A stretch of 63,176 nucleotides of DNA from contig DYFQ01000014.1 of NCBI GenBank assembly GCA_020725105.1, forward strand, positions 1 through 63,176, in the 5' to 3' direction. The notes under the pieces are model-generated. The model was not told where the DNA came from. It ran no database searches and saw nothing but the letters and a program-made list of their open reading frames with translations. The stretch comes from Symbiobacterium thermophilum (GTDB lineage: Bacteria > Bacillota > Sulfobacillia > DYFQ01). The stretch's first letter is position 1. Each line of letters starts with the position of its first letter. Below are positions 44,765-53,668 of this stretch, piece by piece. The translations under genes were made by a program, and so were the position numbers.

Positions 44765-45553
44765 GTGAGGGAGGCCAACGAGAGATCGGCCGCGGTGGTT
44801 CTCACCCCGGCCGAGTCCAAGCGGCTCATCGCCCGCGCGGTGGTGAAGCTGCCGGCGGTCCGACGGGCGCTGGAGAAGGGCCGGATCATCGTGGCCCTGT
44901 CGACCACCAACGCTTTCGTTGCGGAAGAACTGCTGGGCCGCCCGGTACCGAAGGACCGGTACGTGTCGGGGTACGTGGGCCGGGGCCGGCTGGACGCCTA
45001 CGCGGGCGCGGACCGCCTGCGGCCGCTGGTGCTGGTGGACGGGAGGCCGGTGGACCGCGACCACGACGAGGTGTTGCGGGAGTTCACGGCCGGCGACGTG
45101 TTCGTCAAGTCCGCCAACGCGGTGGACCCGGCGGGCTACGCCGGAGTGCTCTTGGGCAGCCATGTCGGCGGAACCATCGGCGCCGCCCTGGGCGTCCTGG
45201 CGGCGCGCGGTTCGCACCTGGTGGTTCCGGTGGGCCTGGAGAAGCTGGTTCCGTCGGTGGTCGAGGCGGCCAGGAAGTGCGGTACCCACCGGCTGGCGTG
45301 GAGTTACGGTGACGGCAGCCGGGTGGGCTTCATGGCCCTGGTGTCGGGCACCGTGGTCACCGAGATCCAGGCCTTCGAGATCCTGTGCGGCGTCCGGGCC
45401 ACCCACGTGGCCTCGGGCGGCATCGGCGGCTCGGAGGGCAGCGTGGTCCTGGTGCTCGAAGGTTCCGAGGCCGCGGTGGACGACGCCTTCCGGCTGCTGG
45501 ACAAGATCAAGGGTGAGGCGCCGGTGCCACTCCCGGGCTCGGGTAGCGGTTAG
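44765..45553 (+). CDS. Conserved-looking protein of unknown function
   Basis: A 262-residue soluble protein that I cannot assign to a named family. It starts AVVLTPAESKRLIARAVVKL, has a glycine- and valine-rich centre (GVLLGSHVGGTIGAALGVLA, then SHLVVPVGLEKLVP) suggesting a nucleotide- or cofactor-binding alpha/beta fold, and a C-terminal small beta-alpha domain (GSEGSVVLVLEGSE). Single cysteines occur in ARKCGTH and EILCGVR. The GTG start has GAGGGGG upstream. It is divergent from the broken hydrolase and 14 bases before a HIT protein, so the last two are probably co-transcribed. Confidence 0.75.
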   Translation: MREANERSAAVVLTPAESKRLIARAVVKLPAVRRALEKGRIIVALSTTNAFVAEELLGRPVPKDRYVSGYVGRGRLDAYAGADRLRPLVLVDGRPVDRDHDEVLREFTAGDVFVKSANAVDPAGYAGVLLGSHVGGTIGAALGVLAARGSHLVVPVGLEKLVPSVVEAARKCGTHRLAWSYGDGSRVGFMALVSGTVVTEIQAFEILCGVRATHVASGGIGGSEGSVVLVLEGSEAAVDDAFRLLDKIKGEAPVPLPGSGSG

Positions 45554-45567
45554 CGAAGGCGGCGTCT

Positions 45568-46041
45568 GTGGCCGGGGAGGTGTCTCACGTCGGGAGCAGG
45601 TGCCTGTTCTGCGACATCGTCAGCGGCGTCGCGGCAAGCTACCGGGTCTTCGAAGACGACGTGTCGGTGGCCTTTCTGGACCACCGGCCCCTCTTCCCCG
45701 GGCACTGCCTGCTGGTACCCAGGGAGCACCACGAGACCCTGAACGACCTGCCCGCCCGACTGGTCGGCCCGCTGTTCGGGAACGCGCAACTGCTGGCCCG
45801 GGCGGTCGAACGGGCCATGGGGGCCGACGGGACCTTGGTCGCCATGAACAACCGGGTCAGCCAGAGCGTGCCCCATCTGCACGTCCACGTGGTGCCCCGC
45901 CGGCGAAAGGACGGCCTGCGCGGTTTCTTCTGGCCCCGACAGCGTTACCCCGACGAGCAGGCCGCGCTGGACGTCCAGCGGCTGATCCGCGCGGCCGTGG
46001 CCGACCTCCGAGGGCCGCCGGCCCCCGGCTCATCCGGGTGA
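45568..46041 (+). CDS. HIT family nucleotide hydrolase/transferase
   Basis: A 157-residue protein with the histidine triad HLHVHVVPR and the N-terminal zinc-type pair CLFCDIV. It resembles Fhit/HinT-like hydrolases that cleave dinucleoside polyphosphates or AMP-conjugates. The start is GTG 45568, just after the unknown protein gene. The 3' end overlaps the end of hyuB by 12 bases. Confidence 0.9.
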   Translation: MAGEVSHVGSRCLFCDIVSGVAASYRVFEDDVSVAFLDHRPLFPGHCLLVPREHHETLNDLPARLVGPLFGNAQLLARAVERAMGADGTLVAMNNRVSQSVPHLHVHVVPRRRKDGLRGFFWPRQRYPDEQAALDVQRLIRAAVADLRGPPAPGSSG

Positions 46042-47743
46042 GCGCGCCGCTGCCGCATCCCGCGACACTCCTTCGGTCCGGCCGTACAGCCGCCGCGCCT
46101 GCTCGTGCGTGAGGTAGCCGGCCCGGAGGTCCTCCCGGATCCGCTCAGGACTCCGGCCTGAGGGGTCACCCCACCCGCCTCCGGACCCGGTGATCAGGCG
46201 TACCAGGTCGCCGCGGCGGAGGGGGTGGCGGCTGAGCTTGCCGGCCCTGACCGCCGGCTCCGGCGCCCCGGCCGGGTAGACCTCCACCCGGTTGGGCGTG
46301 CCGGGGCGGCCGCCCGCCACCCCCCAGGGCGGGAACCTGAACCGGCCAAAGTGGGCTGACACGAAGCCCTCGCTGTTCAAAAGCTCGTACTCCCGCACCA
46401 GCCCCAGCCCGCCCCGGAAGGTCCCGGCCCCGCCGCCCTCGGGGTGCAGCGCGAACCGGCGGACCCGCACCGGGTGGCGGGTCTCGGCCACCTCCACCGG
46501 CACGGTGTAGGTCTCGCCGTCGCCGGAGCAGATGAGGGCCGACTCGCCGTCGGTGTCGGCTCCGGCGCCCCAGCCCCCGGCCATGGGTTCGAGCATGTAG
46601 AACGGCTCTCCCGTCCGGTCGTCCACCCCGCCGATGCCGGCGGCGCAGACCGACAGGTAGTGGCCGGCCGTCAGCCGGTGGGGCGCCCGCCCGGCCAGGG
46701 CCTGCCAGATGAGGTCCTCCACGAAGCTCATGCTCTCCCAGTAGGTGGAGACCGGCGCCGGCCGCCGGGCGTTGAACACCGTTCCTTCGGGGGCGATGAC
46801 CCTGACCGGCCGGAAGAAGCCCTCGTTGGCCGGGAAGTGAGGGTCGGCGAGCGCGATGAAGATGTTCCGGACCGTGCAGACGGTGGAGGGCCAGGTGCAG
46901 TTGATGGTCCCCCGCACCTGCGGGCTGGAGCCGGTGAAGTCGGCCACGAAGGCTTCGGGGGTCACCGTCACCCGGACCCGCACCGGCACCGGGTCGTCGG
47001 TGATGCCGTCGTCGTCCAGGAAGTCGCGGGCCTCCCAGGTCCCGGCGGCCCGTTCGGCCAGTTCGGCGAGGCACTGGCGGGCCCGGACCTCGCCCCGGCG
47101 CAAAAGGTCTTCCCCCGCCGCCAGGACGGTGTCGGTGCCGTAACGGCGGCAGAGCTCCAGGATCCGGGCGGCCCCGGCCCGCGCCGCTGAGGGACTGCTC
47201 GGGGGTGCGCACGTTGGCGGCGATCAGGTCCAGGAGGTCGCGGTCGGGCTCGCCGGCCCGCCAGGCCTTGACCCCGGGCAGCTGCAGCCCCTCCTGGTAG
47301 ACCTCGGTGGCGTCGATGGACCAGCTGCCAAGGTCCTTGCCGCCGATGTCGGTCCAGTGGGCCCGGTTGACGGTGAAGGCCACCAGGATTTCCCCGGAAA
47401 AGACCGGGGCCACCACGGCCACGTCCGAGAGGTGGGTGCCTCCGCCGGTGTAGGGGTCGTTGGTCAGGATCACGTCGCCGGGCGCCAGGTCCAGCGAGCC
47501 GTCGGGCCGGCGGAACCGGTCCAGCACGCTCCGGACGGTGAAGGTCATGGAGGCGAGAAAGCCGGTGATGCCGCTGGACTGGACGGTGAGGTCGCCCCGG
47601 GGGTCGGTAATCCCGCAGGCGTAGTCCAGCACCTCGTAGATGATGGGGCTCATGGACGTCCGCCCGAGGGTGACGAACATCTCGTCGGCCGCGGCGAAGA
47701 GGCCGCTCTTGATGACCTCCAGGGTGAACGGGTCGTGGCTCAC
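46030..47743 (-). pseudogene. hyuB: Hydantoinase B/oxoprolinase family protein (HyuB), interrupted by a frameshift near 47190
   Basis: Residues 1 to about 184 (from GTG 47743, with GAGGAGGT) hold the HyuB start DPFTLEVIKSGL, TNDPYTGGGTHLSDV and AHWTDIGG, as far as NVRTPEQSL. The homologous continuation, ARILELCRRYGTDTVLAAG and everything after it, is in a different frame and runs to 46030, including INCTWPSTVCTVRN and the C-terminal GSGGGWGDP. One extra base (or two lost) near 47190 explains this. Total length near 570 residues is normal, so the loss is recent or a sequencing error. HyuB and HyuA together open hydantoins or 5-oxoproline in an ATP-dependent reaction. Confidence 0.82.
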
Positions 47744-49848
47744 GGCCGCACCTCCTCGACGCCGGCTCCGGCTGCCGGCGGGCCGCCCGACGCCACGCCG
47801 GGCGCGGCGGTCAGGACCAGGTTGCCCCAGCCGTCCACCATCAACCGCCAGCCCGGCGGCACCAGGGTGACCGCGGCCGGCTCCTCCACCAGCGCCGGGC
47901 CCTCGATGACCGTCCCCGGCGCCAGCCTGTCGCGCTCGTAGACGGGGCACGGCAACTCGCCCGCCGCCTCGAAGTCCACCCGGCGCTCGCCCTTCAGGGC
48001 CGGCCCGCCCGGGTCGGGGGCGCCGCGAAGCTTCGCCGGGCTGAGCCGGTCGGAGGCGCCGACGCCCACGGCGTGAAGGTTCACCACCTCGACCCGGCCC
48101 TCGGGGAGGGTGAAGGCGTACCGCCGGCCATGGGCCTCGTGGAAGGCCGCCTCCAGCCGGGCCAGGTCGTCGCGGGCGCGCAGAGGGGCGGGCACCGTCA
48201 CCCGGACGGTATGCTCCTGGCCCGCGTAGCGCAGGTCCGCCTCGCGCCAGCCGCTGATCCGCTCCGGCGCGACGCCCTGGTCCGCCAGAAGCTCGAACGC
48301 CTCCCGCTCCAGGGCCGCGAAGGCGGCTTCGAGGTCGTCCGGGTCAAGCGTCGCGGTGGGGGTCACCCGGGTGAGCACCCGGTCCACCCGCAGGTCGGTG
48401 GCCAGCATGCCCCAGGCGGAGAAGTGGGCCGGGGCCCGGGGGACGATGACCTGCTTCAGCCTGAGCTGTTCTGCCAGGCTGGCGGCGTGAAGCGGGCCCG
48501 CCCCGCCGAAGGCCACCAGGGAGAACTGCCGCGGGTCGTGGCCGCGGCGGACCGAAACCAGGCCCAGCGCGTTGGCCATGTGGGCCTCGCCGATCCGGAG
48601 GACGCCCCTGGCCGCCTCGCGCACGCCCGCGCCGAGCGCCTCCGCCAGGGGGGCCAAGGCGGCCCGGGCGAGTTCGGGGTGAAGGGACATCCGGCCACCC
48701 AGGAAGTAGCCGGGGTCCAGCCGGCCGCAGAGCAGGTGGGCGTCGGTGAGGGTGGGCTCGCGGCCGCCCCGGCCGTAGCAGGCAGGTCCGGGGTCGGCGC
48801 CGGCGCTGCGGGGTCCCACCCGCAGCGCCCCGGTGGGGTCCCGCCAGGCGATGCTCCCGCCGCCGGCCCCCAGTTCCACGATGTCCACCACGGGCACCTT
48901 GACGGGGTAACCAGGCGACCAGGGGGTGCGTTCCACGGCGTGGTCGGTGGTCACGGGAAGCCGGCCCTCGTGGATGAGGCAGCACTTGACGGTGGTACCG
49001 CCGATGTCCAGGGTGACCAGGTTTGGTTCGCCCATGGCGCGCCCCAGCGCCGCGGTGCCGATGACGCCACCCACCGGCCCCGACTCCAGAAGGGCGATGG
49101 GTGTCCGCCGGCCCTGGGCGAAGGTGGCGATGCCGCCGCTTGACTGCATCAGGTAGCGCCGGGAACGGGTGGCGCCGGCCGCGTCCAGCCCCGCTTCCAG
49201 CGCCCCCAGGTAGCGGCCGGCCACCGGGGCCACGTAGGCGTTGAGCACGGCGGTGCTCGACCGCTCGTACTCCCGCCACTCGCGGGTCACGGTGTGCGAC
49301 AGGGTGACCGCCACCCCGGGCAGCAGGTCGGCCAGGATCTCGCCGCAGCGGAGCTCGTGGGCGGGATTGGCGTAGCCGTGAAGAAAGCAGACGGCCACCG
49401 CCCGGACGCCCTCCCGGGCCAGGGTCTCGGCCGCCCGGCGGACGTCCGCCTCGTCGAGGGGCTGCACCACGGCGCCGGACGGGTCCAGCCGTTCCCGCAC
49501 CTCCAGCCGGAGGTGGCGGGGGACGAAGGGGGCCGGCTTCCGGTAGCGGTAGTTGTAGAGGTCGGGGCGGTTGGCCCGGCCGATCTCCAGCACGTCCCGG
49601 AAGCCGGCGGTGGTGATGAGGCCCGTCGGCGCGCCGGTGCGTTCCGTGATGGCGTTGATGACCACCGTGGTCCCGTGGACGAAGCTCCGGATCGCCGTAG
49701 GATCGAGCCCGGAACGCTCCAGGGCGTCGACCACGCCGCGCTCGAAGTCCGGGGGCGTGCTGGGGGCCTTGGCCAGGGTGACGCCGCCCGCCGGGTCCAC
49801 GGCCACGAGGTCGGTGAAGGTGCCGCCGATGTCCACCGCCACGCGCAT
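47740..49848 (-). CDS. hyuA: Hydantoinase A/oxoprolinase family protein (HyuA)
   Basis: A 702-residue ATP-binding subunit of the ASKHA fold. It has VAVDIGGTFTDLV at the N-terminus, FVHGTTVVINAITER, QSSGGIATF, LDIGGTTVKCCLI and ELGAGGGSIAW. It phosphorylates the carbonyl of a cyclic amide so that HyuB can complete the hydrolysis. ATG 49848 is chosen because it starts the conserved domain; the open frame upstream is antisense to nothing real. The stop overlaps the hyuB GTG. It is co-directional with the dppC/dppB/SBP genes, which would import the substrate. Confidence 0.92.
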   Translation of the reverse strand: MRVAVDIGGTFTDLVAVDPAGGVTLAKAPSTPPDFERGVVDALERSGLDPTAIRSFVHGTTVVINAITERTGAPTGLITTAGFRDVLEIGRANRPDLYNYRYRKPAPFVPRHLRLEVRERLDPSGAVVQPLDEADVRRAAETLAREGVRAVAVCFLHGYANPAHELRCGEILADLLPGVAVTLSHTVTREWREYERSSTAVLNAYVAPVAGRYLGALEAGLDAAGATRSRRYLMQSSGGIATFAQGRRTPIALLESGPVGGVIGTAALGRAMGEPNLVTLDIGGTTVKCCLIHEGRLPVTTDHAVERTPWSPGYPVKVPVVDIVELGAGGGSIAWRDPTGALRVGPRSAGADPGPACYGRGGREPTLTDAHLLCGRLDPGYFLGGRMSLHPELARAALAPLAEALGAGVREAARGVLRIGEAHMANALGLVSVRRGHDPRQFSLVAFGGAGPLHAASLAEQLRLKQVIVPRAPAHFSAWGMLATDLRVDRVLTRVTPTATLDPDDLEAAFAALEREAFELLADQGVAPERISGWREADLRYAGQEHTVRVTVPAPLRARDDLARLEAAFHEAHGRRYAFTLPEGRVEVVNLHAVGVGASDRLSPAKLRGAPDPGGPALKGERRVDFEAAGELPCPVYERDRLAPGTVIEGPALVEEPAAVTLVPPGWRLMVDGWGNLVLTAAPGVASGGPPAAGAGVEEVRP

Positions 49849-49865
49849 GCTATCGCCGCTCCGTT

Positions 49866-50717
49866 CTACTGCCGCCTGGTTCTCGGGTCGAGCACGTCTC
49901 TCAGCCCGTCGCCGAACAGGTTGAAGGCCAGCACCGTGACGAACACGGCCAGGCCGGGGAAGGTGGCGTACCACCAGTACTGCATGAAGTACTTGCGCCC
50001 CGTGGCCACCATGAGGCCCCACTCGGGGGCCGGCGGCTGGGCGCCCAGGCCGATGAAGGAAAGGGCCGCCGCCGTCAGGATGGCGTAGCCCACGTCCATG
50101 CTGGCCTGGACGATGACGGGGGAGAGGCTGTTCGGAAGCAGGTGCCGGAAGACGATCCGGCCGTGGCCGGCGCCCAGCGACCGGGCCGCCTCCACGAAGG
50201 CCGTCTCCCGCAGCGAGAGGACCTGGGCCCGCACCAGCCGGGTGTACCAGGGCCACCAGGTGATGGCGATGGCGACGAGCGCGTTGGCGAGCCCGGGGCC
50301 CAGCAGGCTGGCCACGGCCAGGGCCAGGAGCAGCGGCGGGAAACCCAGGAACACGTCGGTCAGCCGCATGACCACCTCGTCGGCCACCCCGCCCGCATAC
50401 CCCGCGATGGCCCCCAGGGGCACGCCGATGGCCATGGCCAGCAGGATGACGAGGGTACCCATGTGCAGGGAGATGCGGGTGCCGTAGATGATCCGGCTCA
50501 GGAGGTCGCGCCCCAGGTCGTCGGTGCCCAGCCAGTTGCCGGGCCCCGGCGGCCGGAACTGGTTGCCCATGTCGGGCCGGCCCAGGGCCTGGGCCGGGTT
50601 GGGGGCGAGCCACGGGGCGGCCAGCGCCACCAGGGCCAGGGCCAGGACGACGGCGGCCCCGGCCAGGGTGAGCCGATTCTTGAGCAGCAGCTTCAGGGCA
50701 CCCCTGCCCTCGCTCAT
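49866..50717 (-). CDS. Oligopeptide-type ABC permease (DppC family)
   Basis: A 283-residue permease with the typical LGTDDLGRDLLSRIIYGTR, EAARSLGAGHGRIVFRHLLP and NLFGDGLRDVLDPRTRR. Five to six membrane helices are evident. It lies 17 bases upstream of hyuA and 34 downstream of the DppB gene, so transport and ring-opening are in one operon. The substrate is probably a cyclic amide or derived peptide rather than ordinary oligopeptides (inference). Confidence 0.93.
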   Translation of the reverse strand: MSEGRGALKLLLKNRLTLAGAAVVLALALVALAAPWLAPNPAQALGRPDMGNQFRPPGPGNWLGTDDLGRDLLSRIIYGTRISLHMGTLVILLAMAIGVPLGAIAGYAGGVADEVVMRLTDVFLGFPPLLLALAVASLLGPGLANALVAIAITWWPWYTRLVRAQVLSLRETAFVEAARSLGAGHGRIVFRHLLPNSLSPVIVQASMDVGYAILTAAALSFIGLGAQPPAPEWGLMVATGRKYFMQYWWYATFPGLAVFVTVLAFNLFGDGLRDVLDPRTRRQ

Positions 50718-50751
50718 CCCGGCGGCTCCTCCTCGGTCGCCCGCGACGCTT

Positions 50752-51768
50752 TCATCCCAGCCTCACCCGGGGGTCGATGACCGCCTGCAACAGGTCCACC
50801 GCCAGGTTGATGAGCACGTAGGCCGTGGCCACCAGAAACGTGACGCCCATGATGGCCGGGTAGTCCACGGCGATGATGGCCGCCACCATGTACGAGCCGA
50901 GCCCCGGCCAGTTGAAGATGACCTCCACCAGAAACGTCCCGGCCATCAGGTAGCCAAACGACAGCCCCACCACCGTCAGGGTGGGGATGACGGCGTTCTT
51001 CAGCGCGTGCCGGTACAGTACCCGCCGCTCCGGCAGGCCCATGGCCCGGGCGGTCCGGATGAAGTCCTGGGCCAGCACCTCCAGCACCGCGGCCCGGGTC
51101 ATCCGGGTGACCAGGGCCAGGCTGGCGTAAGCGAGAGTGGCGGCGGGCAGGATCAGGTGGACCGCGCTGGAGGTGAGCGCCGGCCAGTTGCCCGCCAGGG
51201 CGGCGTCAAGCAGGTTGAAGCCGGTCACCGGTTCCAGGGGGTGCAGCAGCCGGACCTCGGTGGCCATCCTGCCCCCCACCGGCAGCCACCGGAGGGTCCG
51301 GAAAAACACGAGCTGCAGCAGGAGCCCGAGCCAGAACAGGGGCATCGAGACCCCGGAGATGGCGAACAGGCGCGAGAGATGGTCGGGCCACCGGTCCCGC
51401 CGGGTGGCCGACATCACCCCGAAGGGGATGCCCGCCACCACCGACAGCCCGAGCGCCACGGTGACCAGTTCCAGGCTGGAGGGGAAGAACACCTTGACGT
51501 CGTCCAGCACCGGGCGCCGGGTTCGGAGCGAGACGCCCCAGTCCCCCTGAACGAACTTCCCGACGTAGCGCGCGTACTGGACGTGAAGAGGCTGGTCCAG
51601 GCCAAGCTCGGCCCGGGCCCTGGCCACCTGGTCGGGGCGGGCCCGCGGCCCCACCCACAGCGCCGCCGGGTCCGACGGGACGATCCGGGCCAGGGTGAAG
51701 GTGATCACCGAGACCCCGAGGAGCACCAGCACGCCCAGGAGCAGCCGGCGGACGAGGTAGGCGCGCAC
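50752..51768 (-). CDS. Oligopeptide-type ABC permease (DppB family)
   Basis: A 338-residue permease with the first helix LLLGVLVLLGVSVITF, PSDPAALWVGPRA, the EAA loop QDFIRTARAMGLPERRVLYR, and the end LLQAVIDPRVRLG. It is somewhat longer than the DppB at 35472 because of an extracytoplasmic insertion around residues 170-210. A GC-rich hairpin region separates it from the binding-protein gene upstream. Confidence 0.93.
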   Translation of the reverse strand: MRAYLVRRLLLGVLVLLGVSVITFTLARIVPSDPAALWVGPRARPDQVARARAELGLDQPLHVQYARYVGKFVQGDWGVSLRTRRPVLDDVKVFFPSSLELVTVALGLSVVAGIPFGVMSATRRDRWPDHLSRLFAISGVSMPLFWLGLLLQLVFFRTLRWLPVGGRMATEVRLLHPLEPVTGFNLLDAALAGNWPALTSSAVHLILPAATLAYASLALVTRMTRAAVLEVLAQDFIRTARAMGLPERRVLYRHALKNAVIPTLTVVGLSFGYLMAGTFLVEVIFNWPGLGSYMVAAIIAVDYPAIMGVTFLVATAYVLINLAVDLLQAVIDPRVRLG

Positions 51769-51777
51769 GGGCCGCGC

Positions 51778-51826
51778 CGCCCCCCTACGGGCGGGGGGCG
51801 GGGCCCCCCGGCCCCCCGCGCCCGGC
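51778..51826 (-). terminator. GC-rich stem-loop region between SBP and dppB
   Basis: CGCCCCCC at 51778-51785 pairs with GGGGGGCG at 51793-51800. The G-run also can pair with the C-runs at 51804-51816, giving alternative strong hairpins. It occupies the 78-base gap after the SBP stop in the direction of transcription, the same position as the hairpin at 35383-35437. No T-run is seen. Confidence 0.5.
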
Positions 51827-51846
51827 CACCGCCACGGCCACCCGCA

Positions 51847-53472
51847 TCAGTTACCCCGCCGCAGCTGGTAGAAGAAGACGGTGTTGGGGTAGGCCGGGTT
51901 GTCGACGTAGCCCTTCAGCGTTCTCGTGTGCGCCGTCACCGACGACTGGTCGTAGACGAAGGCCGCCGCCGCGTCCTCCACCAGGATGGCCTGGGCCCGG
52001 CGGAAAAGTTCCGCCGCCCGCTCCCGGTCGCGGCCGGTCAGGGCGTTGGCCTCGTCGATCAAGGCGTCGAACTCGGGGTTCTTGTAGTAGCCCAGGTTGA
52101 AGAAGGGGTCCTCCTCCGAGTGGAACATGCTGAACAGCCAGTCGTGGGGGGTGATGTACGTCGGCCACCAGTAGAAGAGGAAGACGTCGAAGGCGGTGTC
52201 GGGGTTGCGCTGGCGGTCCCACCGCACGCCCCACGGCTGGGCGATGATCTCCAGCTCCACGCCTATCTGGGCCAGAGCCGCCTTCCACAGCTCGGCCACC
52301 TTCCGCTCGTGCTCGTCGCCCGTCTCGTAGCTGATGGTCAGCTTGAACCCGCCGCCGGGGTAGCCGGCCCGGGCCAGCAGGTCGCTGGCCTTCCGCAGGT
52401 CAAAGGTGGCCATGGGCAACTGGTCGTCGTGGCCCCAGATGCCCCGGGGCACCGGACCCTGGGACTGCTCGGCCAGGCCCCGCCGGACCTCCCGGATGAT
52501 GGTCTCGTAGTCCAGGGCGTGGGACAGGGCCTGCCGGACCAGCCTGTCGTCGAGCGGCTTCCGGGCCGTGTTGTAAAGGGCCAGGAGGTTCTGGAAGCCG
52601 GGGTCGACCCTGACCACCAGGTTGGGATTGGCCTTCAGGGCGTCCATCTCTTCCACGGGCACCGCCCGGGTGACGTCGATCTCGCCGGCCTCCAGCATCT
52701 GCCGCTGGGTCGACCACTCGGGGACGATCTTGATGACGGCCAGGTCGAACTGGCCGGGCTGCCAGCCGCCCCAGTAGTCGTCAAACCGCTCCATCACCAC
52801 TTCCTCGCCGGGCGTCCAGCGGGCGAGCCTGTACGGGCCGGTGCCGCAGGCGTTGCCCCTGGCGAACCACTCGGCGGCGTCGGGCCGCTTCAGGCTCTCC
52901 GGGCAGGGGATGTAGGTGCCGTAGCCGGCCGAGACCACCAGGTCCATCGGCGCCGGGTACGCCAGCCGGAAGACCACGGTGTGGTCGTCGGGGGTCTCCA
53001 CGGCCTCCACGGCCCCCCAGATGAAGGCGGCGCCCTGGTTCAGTTCCATCGTGCGGTCCACGTAGAGCTTGACCGCTTCCGACGTGAAGGGCTCGCCGTT
53101 GTGGAACTTGACCCCCTTGCGCAGGTAGAAGGTCCAGGACATGCCGTCCGGGGCGACCTCCCAGCGCTCGGCCAGGGCCGGCGTGAAGGTCTCCCGGGAG
53201 CCCGGCGGGTTGAACCAGACCAGCGGCTCGTAGATGTTGAGCATGGCGAAGCTGGTCTGGTCGAAGGTGATGGACGGATCCCACTCCGTCATGTCACTCA
53301 GGATGGCATAGGTCGCGATCAGCTTCCTGGCCGGCTCGGTTCCGGTCTCCGGCGCCGCCTGCTGGGGCGGCCGCCGGCAGGCCACCAGGGACAGGGCCAG
53401 CAGGACCGCGAGCCCCACGGCCGTCCAGCGCAGCGACGGGCGGCGAAACAGGGACCCCGACCGCACGGTCAT
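51847..53472 (-). CDS. Peptide-type ABC substrate-binding lipoprotein (SBP family 5)
   Basis: A 541-residue lipoprotein with lipobox LSLVAC (Cys32) and GGAGGGAGATGA before its ATG. Family 5 motifs: WTFYLRKGVKFHNGEPFTSE, GTGPYRLARWTPGEEV, RQALSHALDYETII. It is the first gene of the leftward SBP-dppB-dppC-hyuA-hyuB operon and probably binds the molecule that HyuA/HyuB processes. It is divergent from the allantoinase-like gene across 196 bases. Confidence 0.93.
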   Translation of the reverse strand: MTVRSGSLFRRPSLRWTAVGLAVLLALSLVACRRPPQQAAPETGTEPARKLIATYAILSDMTEWDPSITFDQTSFAMLNIYEPLVWFNPPGSRETFTPALAERWEVAPDGMSWTFYLRKGVKFHNGEPFTSEAVKLYVDRTMELNQGAAFIWGAVEAVETPDDHTVVFRLAYPAPMDLVVSAGYGTYIPCPESLKRPDAAEWFARGNACGTGPYRLARWTPGEEVVMERFDDYWGGWQPGQFDLAVIKIVPEWSTQRQMLEAGEIDVTRAVPVEEMDALKANPNLVVRVDPGFQNLLALYNTARKPLDDRLVRQALSHALDYETIIREVRRGLAEQSQGPVPRGIWGHDDQLPMATFDLRKASDLLARAGYPGGGFKLTISYETGDEHERKVAELWKAALAQIGVELEIIAQPWGVRWDRQRNPDTAFDVFLFYWWPTYITPHDWLFSMFHSEEDPFFNLGYYKNPEFDALIDEANALTGRDRERAAELFRRAQAILVEDAAAAFVYDQSSVTAHTRTLKGYVDNPAYPNTVFFYQLRRGN

Positions 53473-53668
53473 TCATCTCCCTCCAGGCATGCGGGCTGGC
53501 ACAAGGTCGCGAGGCTTGCAGGCCGGCCACACGACCTCCATCGGAAGTTGAGGGTGCCGTTCGCCGGGCGGCGCGCGGAATCCTGCCCCGACTCAGGCTC
53601 CCAAGCTGCCGAAAAGCCGGCCGGCCCCGCAGGAGTTCCCGAGGGTCCCGCTGAACCAGGCAGTCGTC

